DNA of 64,000 nucleotides from Mesostigma viride (taxonomy: Eukaryota; Streptophyta; Mesostigmatophyceae; Mesostigmatales; Mesostigmataceae). The translations under genes were made by a program, and so were the position numbers. Of this stretch, positions 9,336-18,829 are shown piece by piece; positions within the stretch are counted from its first letter, which is position 1; the number at the start of each line of letters is the position of its first letter. The notes beneath the pieces are model-generated. The model saw nothing but the letters and a program-made list of their open reading frames with translations, was not told the DNA's origin and searched no databases. The stretch covers positions 258,501-322,500 of the forward strand of contig RPFO01000256.1 of the NCBI GenBank assembly GCA_009746045.1, read 5' to 3'.

Positions 9336-12300
9336 ATGTCGACTGCCGCGGAATTTGTTCCTCTGTGGTTCGCGTCGAAAGATACGCCTTTCTTTGCTCG
9401 GACGCCAGGGGTGATGTACTCGTACGAAGAGGAAAAACCCCAAGACGCTTCGGAGGCGTATGGTCGCTCTCGTGGGATGAAGTACATCATGGCGCTGAAC
9501 ACGTACAAAAAAACGAACATGTATGCCGCTTTCGGGTGCAGGGAGGACTTGATCAAGACCCACGCGGAGTTATCAACAAGCGATCCGCATTTGCTAGAAA
9601 TTCTATCCCCCGACGTGAGCGTCGTCCCATATTTCGATTTTGACTGGGAAACGGAAGAACCCATCGACTACCAGCTGGAGAAGTACGCAAAAGCGGCCAT
9701 ATCCATGTTCTTCAACGACGTGTACGAGATAAATGTCGAGGAAGAGCGAGATATGCGGGTCCTTATTGGCCATCGCGTCAGGAGCGGCATCTTCAAGCAG
9801 TCTGTTCACGTAACGGTGCCGACGATCTACATCCCGACCATGGAGGATCGTGTTAAGATGGGAGAGCTTTTTCAGTCGTTCCTTATGCAGTGCGCGATGG
9901 ATTTGACTTCAGGATATCAGTCCGAGGTGTGCCAGAGACTCGTCAAGTCCCAGCACTCGAAAGAGGATTGGGAGGACATGCACGCGAACGGGAATCCGAT
10001 TGTGGAGAAAACAACTGGCGTTTGGGCGCCTAAACACGACATCAAGTTTTGCTATGATAGAACAATCTATTCGAGGTACCGGGCCTTTCGCATGATAGGG
10101 ATGAAGAAGCGCGGAGACAGCGGTGAGGACGCATACCTCCGTCCAGTCCCAGGGGGTAGTTCCGACGTCGGCGAATATTTGGTGACTGTCTTCAACGAAG
10201 AGGGACTGACCCGGCTCCCCCATGTCGATGATGCGGAACTATCCGAAACGAGCCATACAGTGTTTCGAGGGTATGGGAAGACTATCCCACCACCTCGGGG
10301 CCTGGACATCTCGCCATCCATCGAAGCAATGAAAAGGTTTTCGCCTGGATGCAAGTATATGCGCACAACCTGTAAAGAATCCGAGCGAGGTGTCGCAACG
10401 TTCGTCAAGTACTCCGTCGACTCTGTGGATCCGTTATGCAGGATCTGCCTCAAGATACACGACAACAACGGGCCTTATAACCTGCTACTCCCTAATGGCG
10501 CTGTACAGTACAGATGCCACCAGGACTCACAGCACCGATTCATCGAGATCTCCCCGCCCGTGATGAAGCTCGCGGACTCGGAGAAAGTTCCGTTCACTAA
10601 CGAGTACTCGTCCGAAAAAATCAGGCCTTTCAGCTGGGATGCGCTTTTTGGAGGCCCGCACAAGAGCACCATCCTTGTTCAGTCGAATTGTGGGACAGGT
10701 AAATCTGAGAGGATTCGTGAACTCGTCAACGAGGCGGTGAGGAAGGATCCAGATATTCGCGTGTGCTGTATCGTGGCTAACATCAGCTTGTCCAAGGAGG
10801 AGGATCGCAATTACAGATCTCTGGGCGAGGGTGGGAGGACAGTCGTATGGGAGGACAACGCGTTCCATCTCCTGTACAGTGACCCAAATTTTCGTCACTA
10901 TCTCAGCGGCTCAAAGGGGATGATTTCTGACGACAGGGTGTTGATAGTCCTGAACAGCATCTTGCGCCTCACGGACCAACCGTTCGACCTCCTCATCCTG
11001 GACGAAATTTACAACACCCTCACCGCCCTTTCACAGCGCTACGTGGAGAACCGTCGCGAGGTGTTGAGAAAATTCGTCAGGCTCATCGAAACGTCCAAGG
11101 TCGTGATCGCGCTAGACGCTACTGTTACTCGAAAGGTCTACGATTTCATAGCGGCCTATCGCGCGGCGGACACTATGGAGGTGGATTGCAACACCTTCAG
11201 GCGCCCTACCAACAGGACTCTGCGATGGGTGGACGTGACCTCAGAGAAGAACTGGCGAAAGGTCTGCGTGGACCGCTTTGTCGCTGAGTGTGAGAGGAGG
11301 ATAGAGGCCGGAGAGAGGATTTTCTGCCCAATGTCTGGCAAAAAAGAGGCCGCCATGGCGTATGAGGCACTCAAACCCTTCATCGACAAGCGCAAGAACG
11401 GGCGTCTCTACACTAGTCTGACGAGCAAGGAGGATCTGGAGGTTGGCGCGAATGCTGCGTGGGCTGACTTGGACTTTTTGATCTTCAGCCCCACGATCAC
11501 GGTTGGAGTCAGCTACACGGAGCACACGTTCGACAGCATGGTGGGACTCTTCATCAACGGGGACTACTACGCGAGCTACACGACAACCCTCCAGCAAATT
11601 TTCAGGGTGCGCCACTTAGTCAAGGGAGAGATGGTCATCTTCTATCGAGACACGACTTCGCTTCTTGACAGGCCTCCAACGGACTACGGCACGATCGTCG
11701 AGAACATGATCGCGGGGGACACTGCGCTCATCCAGCTGCTGTTCGACAACGCCGACGTAGTCTGCGACTGGAGCGCGGACAAGTCGCGTATCTATGACAG
11801 AAATTGCCCCAAGTTCCGTCTCTTCTGCCGGAACCAGCAAGATCTCGCGGTGTCGAGGTCCCACTACAAGGGAAATCTCATCAAGATACTGACGGAGGAC
11901 TACGGCGTGGAGGTGTCGGCAGTGGAGGAGTTGGGGGACATCGACGCCCCTCCGCTTCCGGTACTAGAAGATCCAGACAAGGACAGGGAGGTGGTGCTTC
12001 TGAGCGAGGAGGAGTACAAGGATCTAGAGGGGAGAATCGGCGGCACGGTTCCACTTTCACCGTACGAAATGCGTCTGAAGGCGGTGTACGAACTGGTTCA
12101 CCGGTTGTACATGATTCCGTATGATCTCATCGACGACGAGCTCCCTCAAATTCTGGACAAGGAGATGGGGAGGAAGGCGTACGCTGGCATTCGGCAATAT
12201 TCGAAGTTGACGGGACTAGGAACCAAGGAGCATTTCAGAGACAATCTGTTGATTCTGCAGAAGTCAGAGTCCTTGTTTGATTTGAAGGCGTATTCTCGTT

Positions 12301-12398
12301 TTGGACTAGCACAGTCTCTGGCCATTACGCTCAAGCTACTAGAAGGGACGCCTATCATCGACTTCATCACGACGGCTGATCCGTCAATCTCACAATGA
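9336..12398 (+). CDS. AEP primase fused to UL9-like superfamily 2 helicase
   Basis: Replication protein of about 1,020 residues, intact. The frame is open from 9180, but the ATG at 9336 (MSTAAEFVPLWFASK) is preferred because the 52 codons before it cover palindromic regulatory-looking DNA and match no domain. The N-terminal primase part has the catalytic acidic motif VVPYFDFDWE (near residue 100). A Cys/His-rich stretch follows (CKYMRTTCKE, then CRIC and CHQDSQH), probably metal binding. The helicase has Walker A QSNCGTGKSE, Walker B DLLILDEIYN, motif III-like VIALDAT, and motifs V/VI TVGVSY and QQIFRVRH, as in herpesvirus origin-binding helicases. It should prime and unwind the viral genome. 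Its stop overlaps the ATG of the next gene. Confidence 0.85.
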   Translation: MSTAAEFVPLWFASKDTPFFARTPGVMYSYEEEKPQDASEAYGRSRGMKYIMALNTYKKTNMYAAFGCREDLIKTHAELSTSDPHLLEILSPDVSVVPYFDFDWETEEPIDYQLEKYAKAAISMFFNDVYEINVEEERDMRVLIGHRVRSGIFKQSVHVTVPTIYIPTMEDRVKMGELFQSFLMQCAMDLTSGYQSEVCQRLVKSQHSKEDWEDMHANGNPIVEKTTGVWAPKHDIKFCYDRTIYSRYRAFRMIGMKKRGDSGEDAYLRPVPGGSSDVGEYLVTVFNEEGLTRLPHVDDAELSETSHTVFRGYGKTIPPPRGLDISPSIEAMKRFSPGCKYMRTTCKESERGVATFVKYSVDSVDPLCRICLKIHDNNGPYNLLLPNGAVQYRCHQDSQHRFIEISPPVMKLADSEKVPFTNEYSSEKIRPFSWDALFGGPHKSTILVQSNCGTGKSERIRELVNEAVRKDPDIRVCCIVANISLSKEEDRNYRSLGEGGRTVVWEDNAFHLLYSDPNFRHYLSGSKGMISDDRVLIVLNSILRLTDQPFDLLILDEIYNTLTALSQRYVENRREVLRKFVRLIETSKVVIALDATVTRKVYDFIAAYRAADTMEVDCNTFRRPTNRTLRWVDVTSEKNWRKVCVDRFVAECERRIEAGERIFCPMSGKKEAAMAYEALKPFIDKRKNGRLYTSLTSKEDLEVGANAAWADLDFLIFSPTITVGVSYTEHTFDSMVGLFINGDYYASYTTTLQQIFRVRHLVKGEMVIFYRDTTSLLDRPPTDYGTIVENMIAGDTALIQLLFDNADVVCDWSADKSRIYDRNCPKFRLFCRNQQDLAVSRSHYKGNLIKILTEDYGVEVSAVEELGDIDAPPLPVLEDPDKDREVVLLSEEEYKDLEGRIGGTVPLSPYEMRLKAVYELVHRLYMIPYDLIDDELPQILDKEMGRKAYAGIRQYSKLTGLGTKEHFRDNLLILQKSESLFDLKAYSRFGLAQSLAITLKLLEGTPIIDFITTADPSISQ

Positions 12399-12773
12399 AG
12401 TTGACGCGCGACGAGACGATTGCACTAGGGAAAAAATGACAGCGAAATTGCCGACAAGGCCTGGTTCATGCGCTCAACATTTGGATACCAACGGCGAGCA
12501 GGCGAGGCTGTAGTTTTCTTTTGCACAATGTAGCGGGCTCATAAACAGATTGTTAAGCCCGACTCTGGGAATTTCTGCCAAGGGGCGAAGGGCAATAGCC
12601 GTGGCGGTGGTTACTTGGAAATTTCGAAGGCGGACATGCACGCGTTTCTTGATAGGTATAAACCCTCGTGGTGGGGCGATGAGAAGGATTATTCGATCAC
12701 GTCGTTGTCTGGCCTGTCGATGGATGAAATCGCTCCTTTCCTGCAGGGGCGGATAAGTAATAAATATTTTTAA
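12395..12773 (+). pseudogene. Last small viral gene, broken by a frameshift and an in-frame TAG
   Basis: The ATG at 12395 overlaps the primase-helicase stop (ATGA) and reads MKLTRDETIALGKK before a stop. One indel near 12435 restores a frame reading IADKAWFMRSTFGYQRRAGE, a TAG at 12531, then RAHKQIVKPDSGNFCQG, KADMHAFLDRYKPSWWGDEK and a natural end GRISNKYF at 12771-12773. The total is about 126 codons. Conserved-looking aromatic and charged blocks on both sides of the TAG show a formerly coding unit. I do not recognise the family. It marks the rightmost viral coding sequence and supports the view that the element is decaying. Confidence 0.5.
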
Positions 12774-12905
12774 TGGAACGCGTTTCTGCCATGCATGTAG
12801 TTATCGTTGCCAGCGACAACTGCTTCCCATGCAAATCGGAGGCCCATCCGGTTCGGTCACACCCCGCCGCGCGGCCCTCGCCGGCTCCCTCACCCTGCGA
12901 GGCCA

Positions 12906-13279
12906 TGGCGAAAAATTGGGCGGTCTTTTCTTAAGAGTAAGTACGTGCAATTTTTCGCCACATCCAACAACCACGCCACCTCAGCGCCGGCCAGTGGGGG
13001 AAGGTGGCGAAAAATTGGGCGTTCTTTTCTTAAGAGTAAGTACGTGCAATTTTTCGCCATCACTCTCACACCTTGACAAACACCTCCTATACCCCGCGCC
13101 AAGGGGTGGCAGGGTGGCGAAAAATTGGGCGTTCTTTTCTTAAGAGTAAGTACGTGCAATTTTTCGCCATCCTTGTCACACCTTGACAAACACCTCCTAT
13201 GACCCGCGCCAAGGGGTGGCAGGGTGGCGAAAAATTGGGCGTTCTTTATATAAGAGTAAGTACGTGCAATTTTTCGCCA
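12906..13279. repeat. Four copies of a 55-bp element with 13-bp inverted ends
   Basis: Copies at 12906-12960, 13005-13059, 13115-13169 and 13225-13279. Each begins TGGCGAAAAATTG and ends CAATTTTTCGCCA, perfect inverted arms around a nearly constant core containing TTAAGAGTAAGTACG. Copies 2 to 4 are spaced exactly 110 bp apart and share flanking sequence, so they form a tandem array; copy 1 is 99 bp upstream with a different flank. They lie about 130 bp right of the last viral gene. They could be tandemly amplified miniature inverted-repeat elements or protein-binding sites; no coding capacity. Confidence 0.75.
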
Positions 13280-13396
13280 TCCTTGTCACACCCCCAACAC
13301 ACCATCACAACTGCCGGGGTGGTGACAGATGCCAGCCTAAATGTCACAATCTGGTGAGCAGTGGTGGCAGGGGGGCACTTCTGTTTTTGCAAGTGG

Positions 13397-13425
13397 TTTA
13401 GGGTTTTAGGGTTTAGGGCTTAGGG
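13397..13425 (+). repeat. Interstitial telomere-like repeat (TTTAGGG type)
   Basis: Four slightly degenerate units TTTAGGG, TTTTAGGG, TTTAGGG and CTTAGGG in a row. This is the plant/green-algal telomere motif in an internal position. Confidence 0.7.
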
Positions 13426-13556
13426 TGAGACCCATCCTAGGCCGCGGTCACTATAGGGTCACTATAGGGGTGGCAGATGCCAGCATAAGGGTGGTGCACT
13501 TCTCCTAGTCGCGATGACGGAATGATGACGGAATGATGATGGAAGCTACTTAATTA

Positions 13557-13775
13557 ATCCATCCATCCATCCATCCATCCATCCATCCATCCATCCATCC
13601 ATCCATCCATCCATCCATCCATCCATCCATCCATCCATCCATCCATCCATCCATCCATCCATCCATCCATCCATCCATCCATCCATCCATCCATCCATCC
13701 ATCCATCCATCCATCCATCCATCCATCCATCCATCCATCCATCCATCCATCCATCCATCCATCCATCCATCCATC
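13557..13775. repeat. (CATC)n microsatellite, about 219 bp
   Basis: About 55 perfect tetranucleotide units. Much shorter CATC runs occur at the same position relative to the LINE 3' tail at 52.74 and 55.60 kb, so this tract is an expanded part of that tail. The long open frames it creates on the minus strand are not genes. Confidence 0.9.
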
Positions 13776-13911
13776 GGGGTTAATGCTCCGTGACTCCCCA
13801 ACGGGAGCACGAGTCTAATTAATTAATTAATTAATTAATTAATTAATTAATTAATTAATTAATTAATTAATTAATTAATTAATTAATTAATTAATTGACT
13901 CCGTTGGGAGA
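13776..13911 (+). repeat. LINE-type 3' tail: hairpin, (AATT)n, second hairpin remnant
   Basis: GGGGTTAATGCTC followed by the hairpin CGTGACTCCC-CAAC-GGGAGCACG (13789-13811), then (AATT)n to 13896, then on the minus strand a CTCC-CAAC-GGAG stem (13898-13911). The same module recurs at 20.73, 52.77 and 55.63 kb, each time beyond LINE coding remains. Confidence 0.7.
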
Positions 13912-14329
13912 TCATGTAGCATGTGTTCCATTGTTGGTGGGTGGCCGGGGGTGAGCGCAGCCGCGAAAACTAGCTGGGCTAACTCTAATCTAATCTAGTC
14001 TACCAAAATCCTAACCTACTCTACTCAGTAAAGCGCCCCTTCCTCCTGGGGGGAGGGGGCTTGCCCACAGGGGCTGGCATGTGAGCGTGGACAATTCACT
14101 TCCATCATCATTCGTCATCGTGACTAGCAAAAGTGTATCACGCTTATGCTGGCATCCAGTGTCATCCCTCATAGATTTCCGGGGTGCAGGTGCCACCACT
14201 GCATTTAATTTATATGCACGTCATGCGCCAGGCACGTGCGTGCTCTGCCAGGCTCGAGCCTGGCTTGGACACCCTTAACCACCGTAGCACGGGCGGCGAT
14301 CGATGGCCCTGGTTATTGCCTGTCTGACC
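13912..14329. other. Non-coding stretch, no feature recognised
   Basis: Contains short CTAAT/CTACT-like repeats near 13980-14030 but no convincing gene. Confidence 0.4.
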
Positions 14330-14780
14330 TCGATTTATGCCGATGATACCACCCTCATTGAGCGCCCCGAGCACATTCAGACCTGGCTGCATGGACTGTC
14401 TAAACTGTAGGGAAGCATGCTCCCTGACACGGCTGACGATGTGGACACCCGCATCGGCCTGGCCTGGGCCAGCTAGGCGCTCCGCTCGCTCAACACCTAC
14501 TGGCACTCGAAGGACCTCGGCGAGGACTGCAAGTGAGTGCTCTTCAAGGTCTTGGTCCTCACGGTGCTCACATACGGCGCCGAGGCATGGACGCTCACGG
14601 AGGTCAGCTGGTCACCCGGCTAAACGGCCCAGTAGCCAGGATGCTCCGACAGGTCCTAAACGTAGGATTTTCCACGCATAGGTCACTCGAGTCTTTGTAT
14701 GAAGGTATGCCGCGCATTTCCGATGAGATTAGGCAGCGTGCATGGAATAGCATTTGTAGGGGCATCTTGCCCGAACCAGT
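14330..14780 (+). pseudogene. LINE reverse transcriptase fragment
   Basis: IYADDTTLIERPEHIQTWL (YADD at 14336-14347) is the catalytic core of a non-LTR reverse transcriptase. After a deletion the thumb region follows in shifting frames with stops: DVDTRIGLAW, LFKVLVLTVLTYGAEAWTLT and MLRQVLNVGFSTHRSLESLY. The order and motifs are those of LINE ORF2. Several stops and frameshifts show it is dead. It diverges from the better preserved copies at 52 and 54.6 kb. Confidence 0.7.
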
Positions 14781-15029
14781 CAGGCAGACACCGCCCAATT
14801 GGTTTGGCTGGCCCTCAGCAGCTTGGCCAGCCAGGGCGGCATATCCTGACGTGGCCTGGCCCCAAGGACAAGCCCTAGTGCAGGGCTGGTAGACCATGCA
14901 GCTATAAACTACACAGATCAGCCATGCTGGCCAACCTCATGGGGGCCGCCCAGCTCAGTTTGAATACAGCATTTCCTCCCTCTCTCTAGCTTGGACTTGC
15001 CATGCAGGACAAGAAGATCGAGATGCCAG

Positions 15030-15545
15030 ACCATTGTCTGGACACGACTGCCTCACAATCGAGGCCCGCGTGGTGGGGCTCGAGGTCAGCACGAAGACTG
15101 AGGCCCTGGCGGTTGGGCTCACTCAGCCACCGCCCGACCTCTCAGTTCCTCCTTGATGGCTCTCGTGCCCAGTACCAGGACCGCGTCAAGTTGCTAGCTG
15201 GGTAGCTCAAACTCGATCCCCAGCTGCGAGGCCGACGTGGACCACCGTATCTCCCTCGCCTGGCACAAACTTCACGCCTATACGGGGCCCTGTGGCGCAA
15301 GCCCTTGGGCTTGAGGTCGAGAAACAGCCGACCTGTTTAAGGTCCTGGTCCTCCCTGTTCTTACGTATGGGCCGGCCGAGACGTGCCGACCCTCACCGCC
15401 GACCTTGCCAAAAAGCTGGAAAGCACGGTCACCAACATCCTGCGGCCAATTTTGCGCGTGGGATACGCTGCTCACGTCTGCAAGAAGGACATGTACCTAG
15501 GCATGCCACTTATCACCAGCAAAACCACTATTTACTAAAACCAGC
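15030..15545 (+). pseudogene. Second LINE ORF2 fragment
   Basis: Starts in the region following YADD (nucleotide similarity to 52216-52395, including GAGGCCCTGGCGGTTGGGCT) and continues with EADVDHRISLAWHKL, LFKVLVLPVLTYG and ILRPILRVGYAAHV up to DMYLGMPLITS. Frame breaks are frequent. It belongs to the same family as the copy at 54.56-55.5 kb and is truncated at both ends. Confidence 0.65.
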
Positions 15546-16680
15546 CAGGGGATTCAACCCTTTTCCTTGTTGATTTCATTGGTGATCATAATTCTGAAAA
15601 ATACAGTCAACGCCAAGCGCAATGGCGTGTTCCTGATTTGGCGTATCTCTACGATTCCAGAGCCACCGGAACGCCGGAGTTCATTCCGACGAGTATCAAG
15701 AAAGTTACGGCATTCCGACTACCCCGGTCGCGCGCGAGCGCAAGCCGGCTGTTTTCCACTAGGTCGCACGTGAATATTTACTTTATGCCAACAACGTGTT
15801 GGGCCGACAGTAATTCCTGGGCTGACAGGAATTATGTGCAGCCTTTAGCTATGGCGGTATTGGATTGATACCTCGTACGCAGGAAATAGGAACCATAACC
15901 TGTGGTCTGTTGTGCAGCAGGCTTGGTCTTGCATGACTATTCGGGATGCAGATGCCATAATCACTGTGGGGACTGTGCTCTAGCTGCATGTGCAGACACT
16001 GTGCCTGTGTAGCTGCCAGGCCTGCTGTGTAGGATCTGGCCGCTGTATACAGGTTAGTATTACACTCTACCAGGATATCCGGTCCTGAGCAGTTCAGCAG
16101 TATCTGAGATACTGCTCAGGCCTGGCATGACACAGTGCACAAGCCGGTATATAAAGAGTAGGCCAGTGCCAACTGGTCATCTTGCGAGACCATGCAGCGG
16201 ACTCACGAACGTTGCAGCTTGACTTGGCAACTTTGTGCCTTCTCTCTTTAGCACCACTCACATGCACGAGTGCTCCGTAAACCTATATTTTAACAAAGCT
16301 CAATTCCAACCATGCTGCAACGCAATAACGTATCCCCATACATTTCGTAAACCTTAACTCAAATTACAAACACGTTCTTCCCAACGACCAGGAGGTTTGT
16401 TGCGGGTTGCTGCGTGCGGCATTGTCGTGGTGTAATTCGTCCGCTCATCGAATGGTGCTGAAGAAGAACCGAGGCAGCCAGACTTCCGGTTGCAGCGGCA
16501 GTACATTCGGGTGGTGCCGAGTCCCCTGAATTGCGTCAAATTGCATGCAAGATCTATCCTAGTTATTGCTCATGCAGATCGCCCGGCTGTGAATTGAAAC
16601 TTTCTGCCATTCGTCGACAATCAACTGAGTCGAGGATTGGGAGCGCATTCTGCAGCACGTCCGGACCATTGTCGTCCCTC
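15546..16680. other. Non-coding stretch without recognised gene
   Basis: Short open frames exist at 15567-15870 on the plus strand but show no motif I know. The rest, including 15900-16520, appears non-coding. Confidence 0.4.
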
Positions 16681-16724
16681 CATCCCGCAGCCCGGAGGAT
16701 GACATTGAGCAAAGGCTTCACGGA

Positions 16725-17630
16725 TTGATTGTCATTCGGCACCCGGGCTGCATGGACGCGCCACTCCTCGGTGAGCACGTCGGCGACGAATCCGTGCCGG
16801 AGCTCGTATCTATTGAGCATTGCAAGGGGCTGCGGCGGCTAGACGTGAGCATGACGCAAGTTACTGACGTCGGAGAGCATCCGGGCGGTGGGCCGGTGGC
16901 AAAATGCGGTGCCGGCGACTAGAATACCTGGAAGTGGGCTGGTGCAATGCATATGAGATTTCAGACGCGAGCTCTAGGCTCATCGCGAGGAGATGCTCAC
17001 GGTTGCGACACCTGTCTGTCGATGTGTGCGCGAACGTGAGCGACATCTCGATGAGCGCGCTCATGCTGTGCCCACGGCTGCAGGAGCTGAACATCCGCAA
17101 CACGAGCGTGACCGACGACGGCATAAAGCTGCTCGCTGCCTGCTGCACGTACCACGAGCTGCGGTACCTGGACATGGGCCATGTGCGCGCTGCAAGCGGA
17201 GCACGGCTGGGGCGGCGCTGGCTGAGGGGTACAGAATGCTGGAGGAACTGTACGTGGGGGGTACGTTGCGGGGGCGTGACCGAGGAGGTGGTTACGGCGA
17301 TCAGCGGTCGAACTGCACAAAGCTTCGCGTGTTCGCGGAGGGGACGGAAAATTTGGCGGATGGTGACGTCTCGCGGCGGATAATGTAGCGGGGGCGGGAG
17401 CTGCGTGTGCTCGACCTCTCGTGGAATACAGGTGTCACTGACAAGACGGTCAGGCTGGTGGCGCCCGTGAGTGCCCTTGGCTGCAGCAGCTGATCGTCAA
17501 GGAGTGCAAAGTGAGGGATGACGGCGTGAAAGCGCTCTCGAGGGCCCTGCCGGCGCGGGCTGCGGTGCGTGGACGTGGAAGGTTCCGACGTGACAATGCC
17601 GCCAGTCGTCGCTTTCTTGACAAGGAGCGA
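16725..17630 (+). pseudogene. Leucine-rich repeat (AMN1/F-box-LRR-like) pseudogene
   Basis: Repeated LRR units of about 25-27 residues are visible: CKGLRRLDVSMTQVTD, CRRLEYLEVGWCNAYEISD, CSRLRHLSVDVCANVSDISM, CPRLQELNIRNTSVTDDGI, LRYLDMGHVR, then after frame changes LRVLDLSWNTGVTDKTVRLV and LQQLIVKECKVRDDGVKAL. The L-x-x-L-x-L plus C/N-x-x-V/I-T/S-D pattern is that of cysteine-containing LRRs of F-box/AMN1-type proteins. At least four frameshifts and a TAG near 17385 break it. No intact F-box is seen upstream. A host gene copy that has decayed, possibly brought here with the surrounding retroelements. Confidence 0.65.
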
Positions 17631-17861
17631 TGCGAGGTGCAGCCATTTTATAGGGCAGCCCTACTTGCAAGGTTGACGACCCGGACATGCATAAAAGGGG
17701 CCGAGTCAGGAGGCAGAAAGGCGGCCGCGATCGAGGTGATGCCGCCTTGTGAATATATTGTCGTTCATGCACAGTGGAGGCTGGATACTAGGAAACTTCA
17801 TGGTGTTGCGGCCTATGTATATTAATACTTGTTGGTGTGTTGGTGACGCGCACAACGATGT

Positions 17862-17920
17862 GATGGTAGCTCAGTGACTGCATAGAGCGTTTACATGAAA
17901 TTGCAGGGTTTAAATCACTA
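17862..17920 (+). other. Possible tRNA-derived sequence (SINE head or decayed tRNA)
   Basis: TGGTAGCTCAGTGACTGC resembles a polymerase III A box and GGGTTTAAATC (17906-17916) a B box, about 35 bases apart as in tRNAs. A proper acceptor stem cannot be folded, so it is not called a tRNA gene. Confidence 0.25.
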
Positions 17921-18133
17921 TTTTTCTTCTGAGCAATATATTTATCCTTTAGCTAAATGCCTGGTATGATAATTCGGTGTGCGTGCGATGTAGTATTTTC
18001 AGTGGATATATAATGCAGATGCACGGTATTTACACCTGCGCTTGACGCGTGCGCTGTAGCTATGCATTTGAAACATGGCGAAGTAAAACACTGCCAATGG
18101 TGCCATGTAAAAAGCTGTGCTGCATGCAAGAGG

Positions 18134-18590
18134 TCATGCATGTGCATGTTTGAACTTGTGACTGCTGAACTTCCTCACATTTCCACCGCCGCCGCCTCCA
18201 CTTCCACCGCCGTTTCCGCCTTCACTGCCGACATCAAAGCCCAGCTCCTCGACCTCGACCAACGCCTTCAAGCCACCGCCACCGCCCTTGAGAGCTTGCA
18301 TGACACCGCCGGCCTCACCGCCCAAGCGGTGCAGGAAATCGCTGCCCAGCCGGCACCTGCTGGCCCGGCCAGTGATGTTCCCTCCACCTGGGCGGACTTG
18401 CTTAAGCATCATACCACCTCCACCACCTCCACCATCGCGGCACAACTCAAGCAACAAGCCCTCGACCTTCGCGAGGCGGCCGAGCTCGACAAGCGCAGCC
18501 ACAATGTCATCGTCAAGCACCTCGACCAGCCGGCAGGTGAGACCCCGACGAGCCTTAATTCTCCCTTGGTTGGCCCCCATGGATGATGCT
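18134..18590 (+). pseudogene. LINE ORF1 fragment (coiled-coil part)
   Basis: The frame encodes Ala/Thr/Gln-rich heptads (LLDLDQRLQATATALESL, then GLTAQAVQEIAAQPAPAGPA) and TWADLLKHHTTSTTSTIAAQ before HNVIVKHLDQPAGETP. The same blocks occur in the minus-strand ORF1 copy at 53.3-54.2 kb, where the gene continues into an RNA-binding domain. Here the 3' part is missing and replaced by non-coding sequence with a short direct repeat at 18577 and 18628. Confidence 0.6.
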
Positions 18591-18829
18591 TTCACTATTT
18601 AGCCGCGCCCAGCCTACAACGGGACCTCCCATGGATGATGCATTAAGAATTTAGCCACGCCATGCCTATGCAGGGAGTTACTCTCTGCTGAGATGCCATG
18701 TGTACACCAGCTATAGCCTAGCCACATATACCTTCCACCCCATATATGTCATGCAGGCCTTCTAGGCCCTCTCCTCAAGCCCCCGTGGCAAGCCTCTCGT
18801 GGCAACATAGATAGCCACGAAAATGGCTG

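Larger units (their letters stand above)
1..12773. mobile_element. Integrated polinton-like virus (PLV), left end outside window
   Basis: A compact block of closely spaced or overlapping genes without recognisable introns, unlike the intron-rich host genes further right. It holds the expected PLV set: double jelly-roll major capsid protein, probable penton protein, A32-like packaging ATPase, tyrosine recombinase and an AEP primase-helicase. Virion genes run leftwards and replication/integration genes run rightwards from a divergent start at 5929-5952. Several genes have frameshifts, which points to an old endogenous copy, although assembly indels are an alternative. The right limit is set by the last coding remnant ending at 12773. 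I found no terminal inverted repeat or target-site duplication, and the left end is not in view. Family assignment rests on gene content and motif reading, not on a search. Confidence 0.85.

Noticed and set aside
12531-12533. TAG read-through or recoding in the last viral gene
   Set aside because: A separate frameshift in the same short gene makes decay the simpler explanation.
12906-13279. Four regularly spaced palindromic repeats, CRISPR-like
   Set aside because: The intervals are themselves repeats of one another, the genome is eukaryotic and no cas genes are present.
13546-13810. Open frames of MDGW units
   Set aside because: Translation of the (CATC)n microsatellite.
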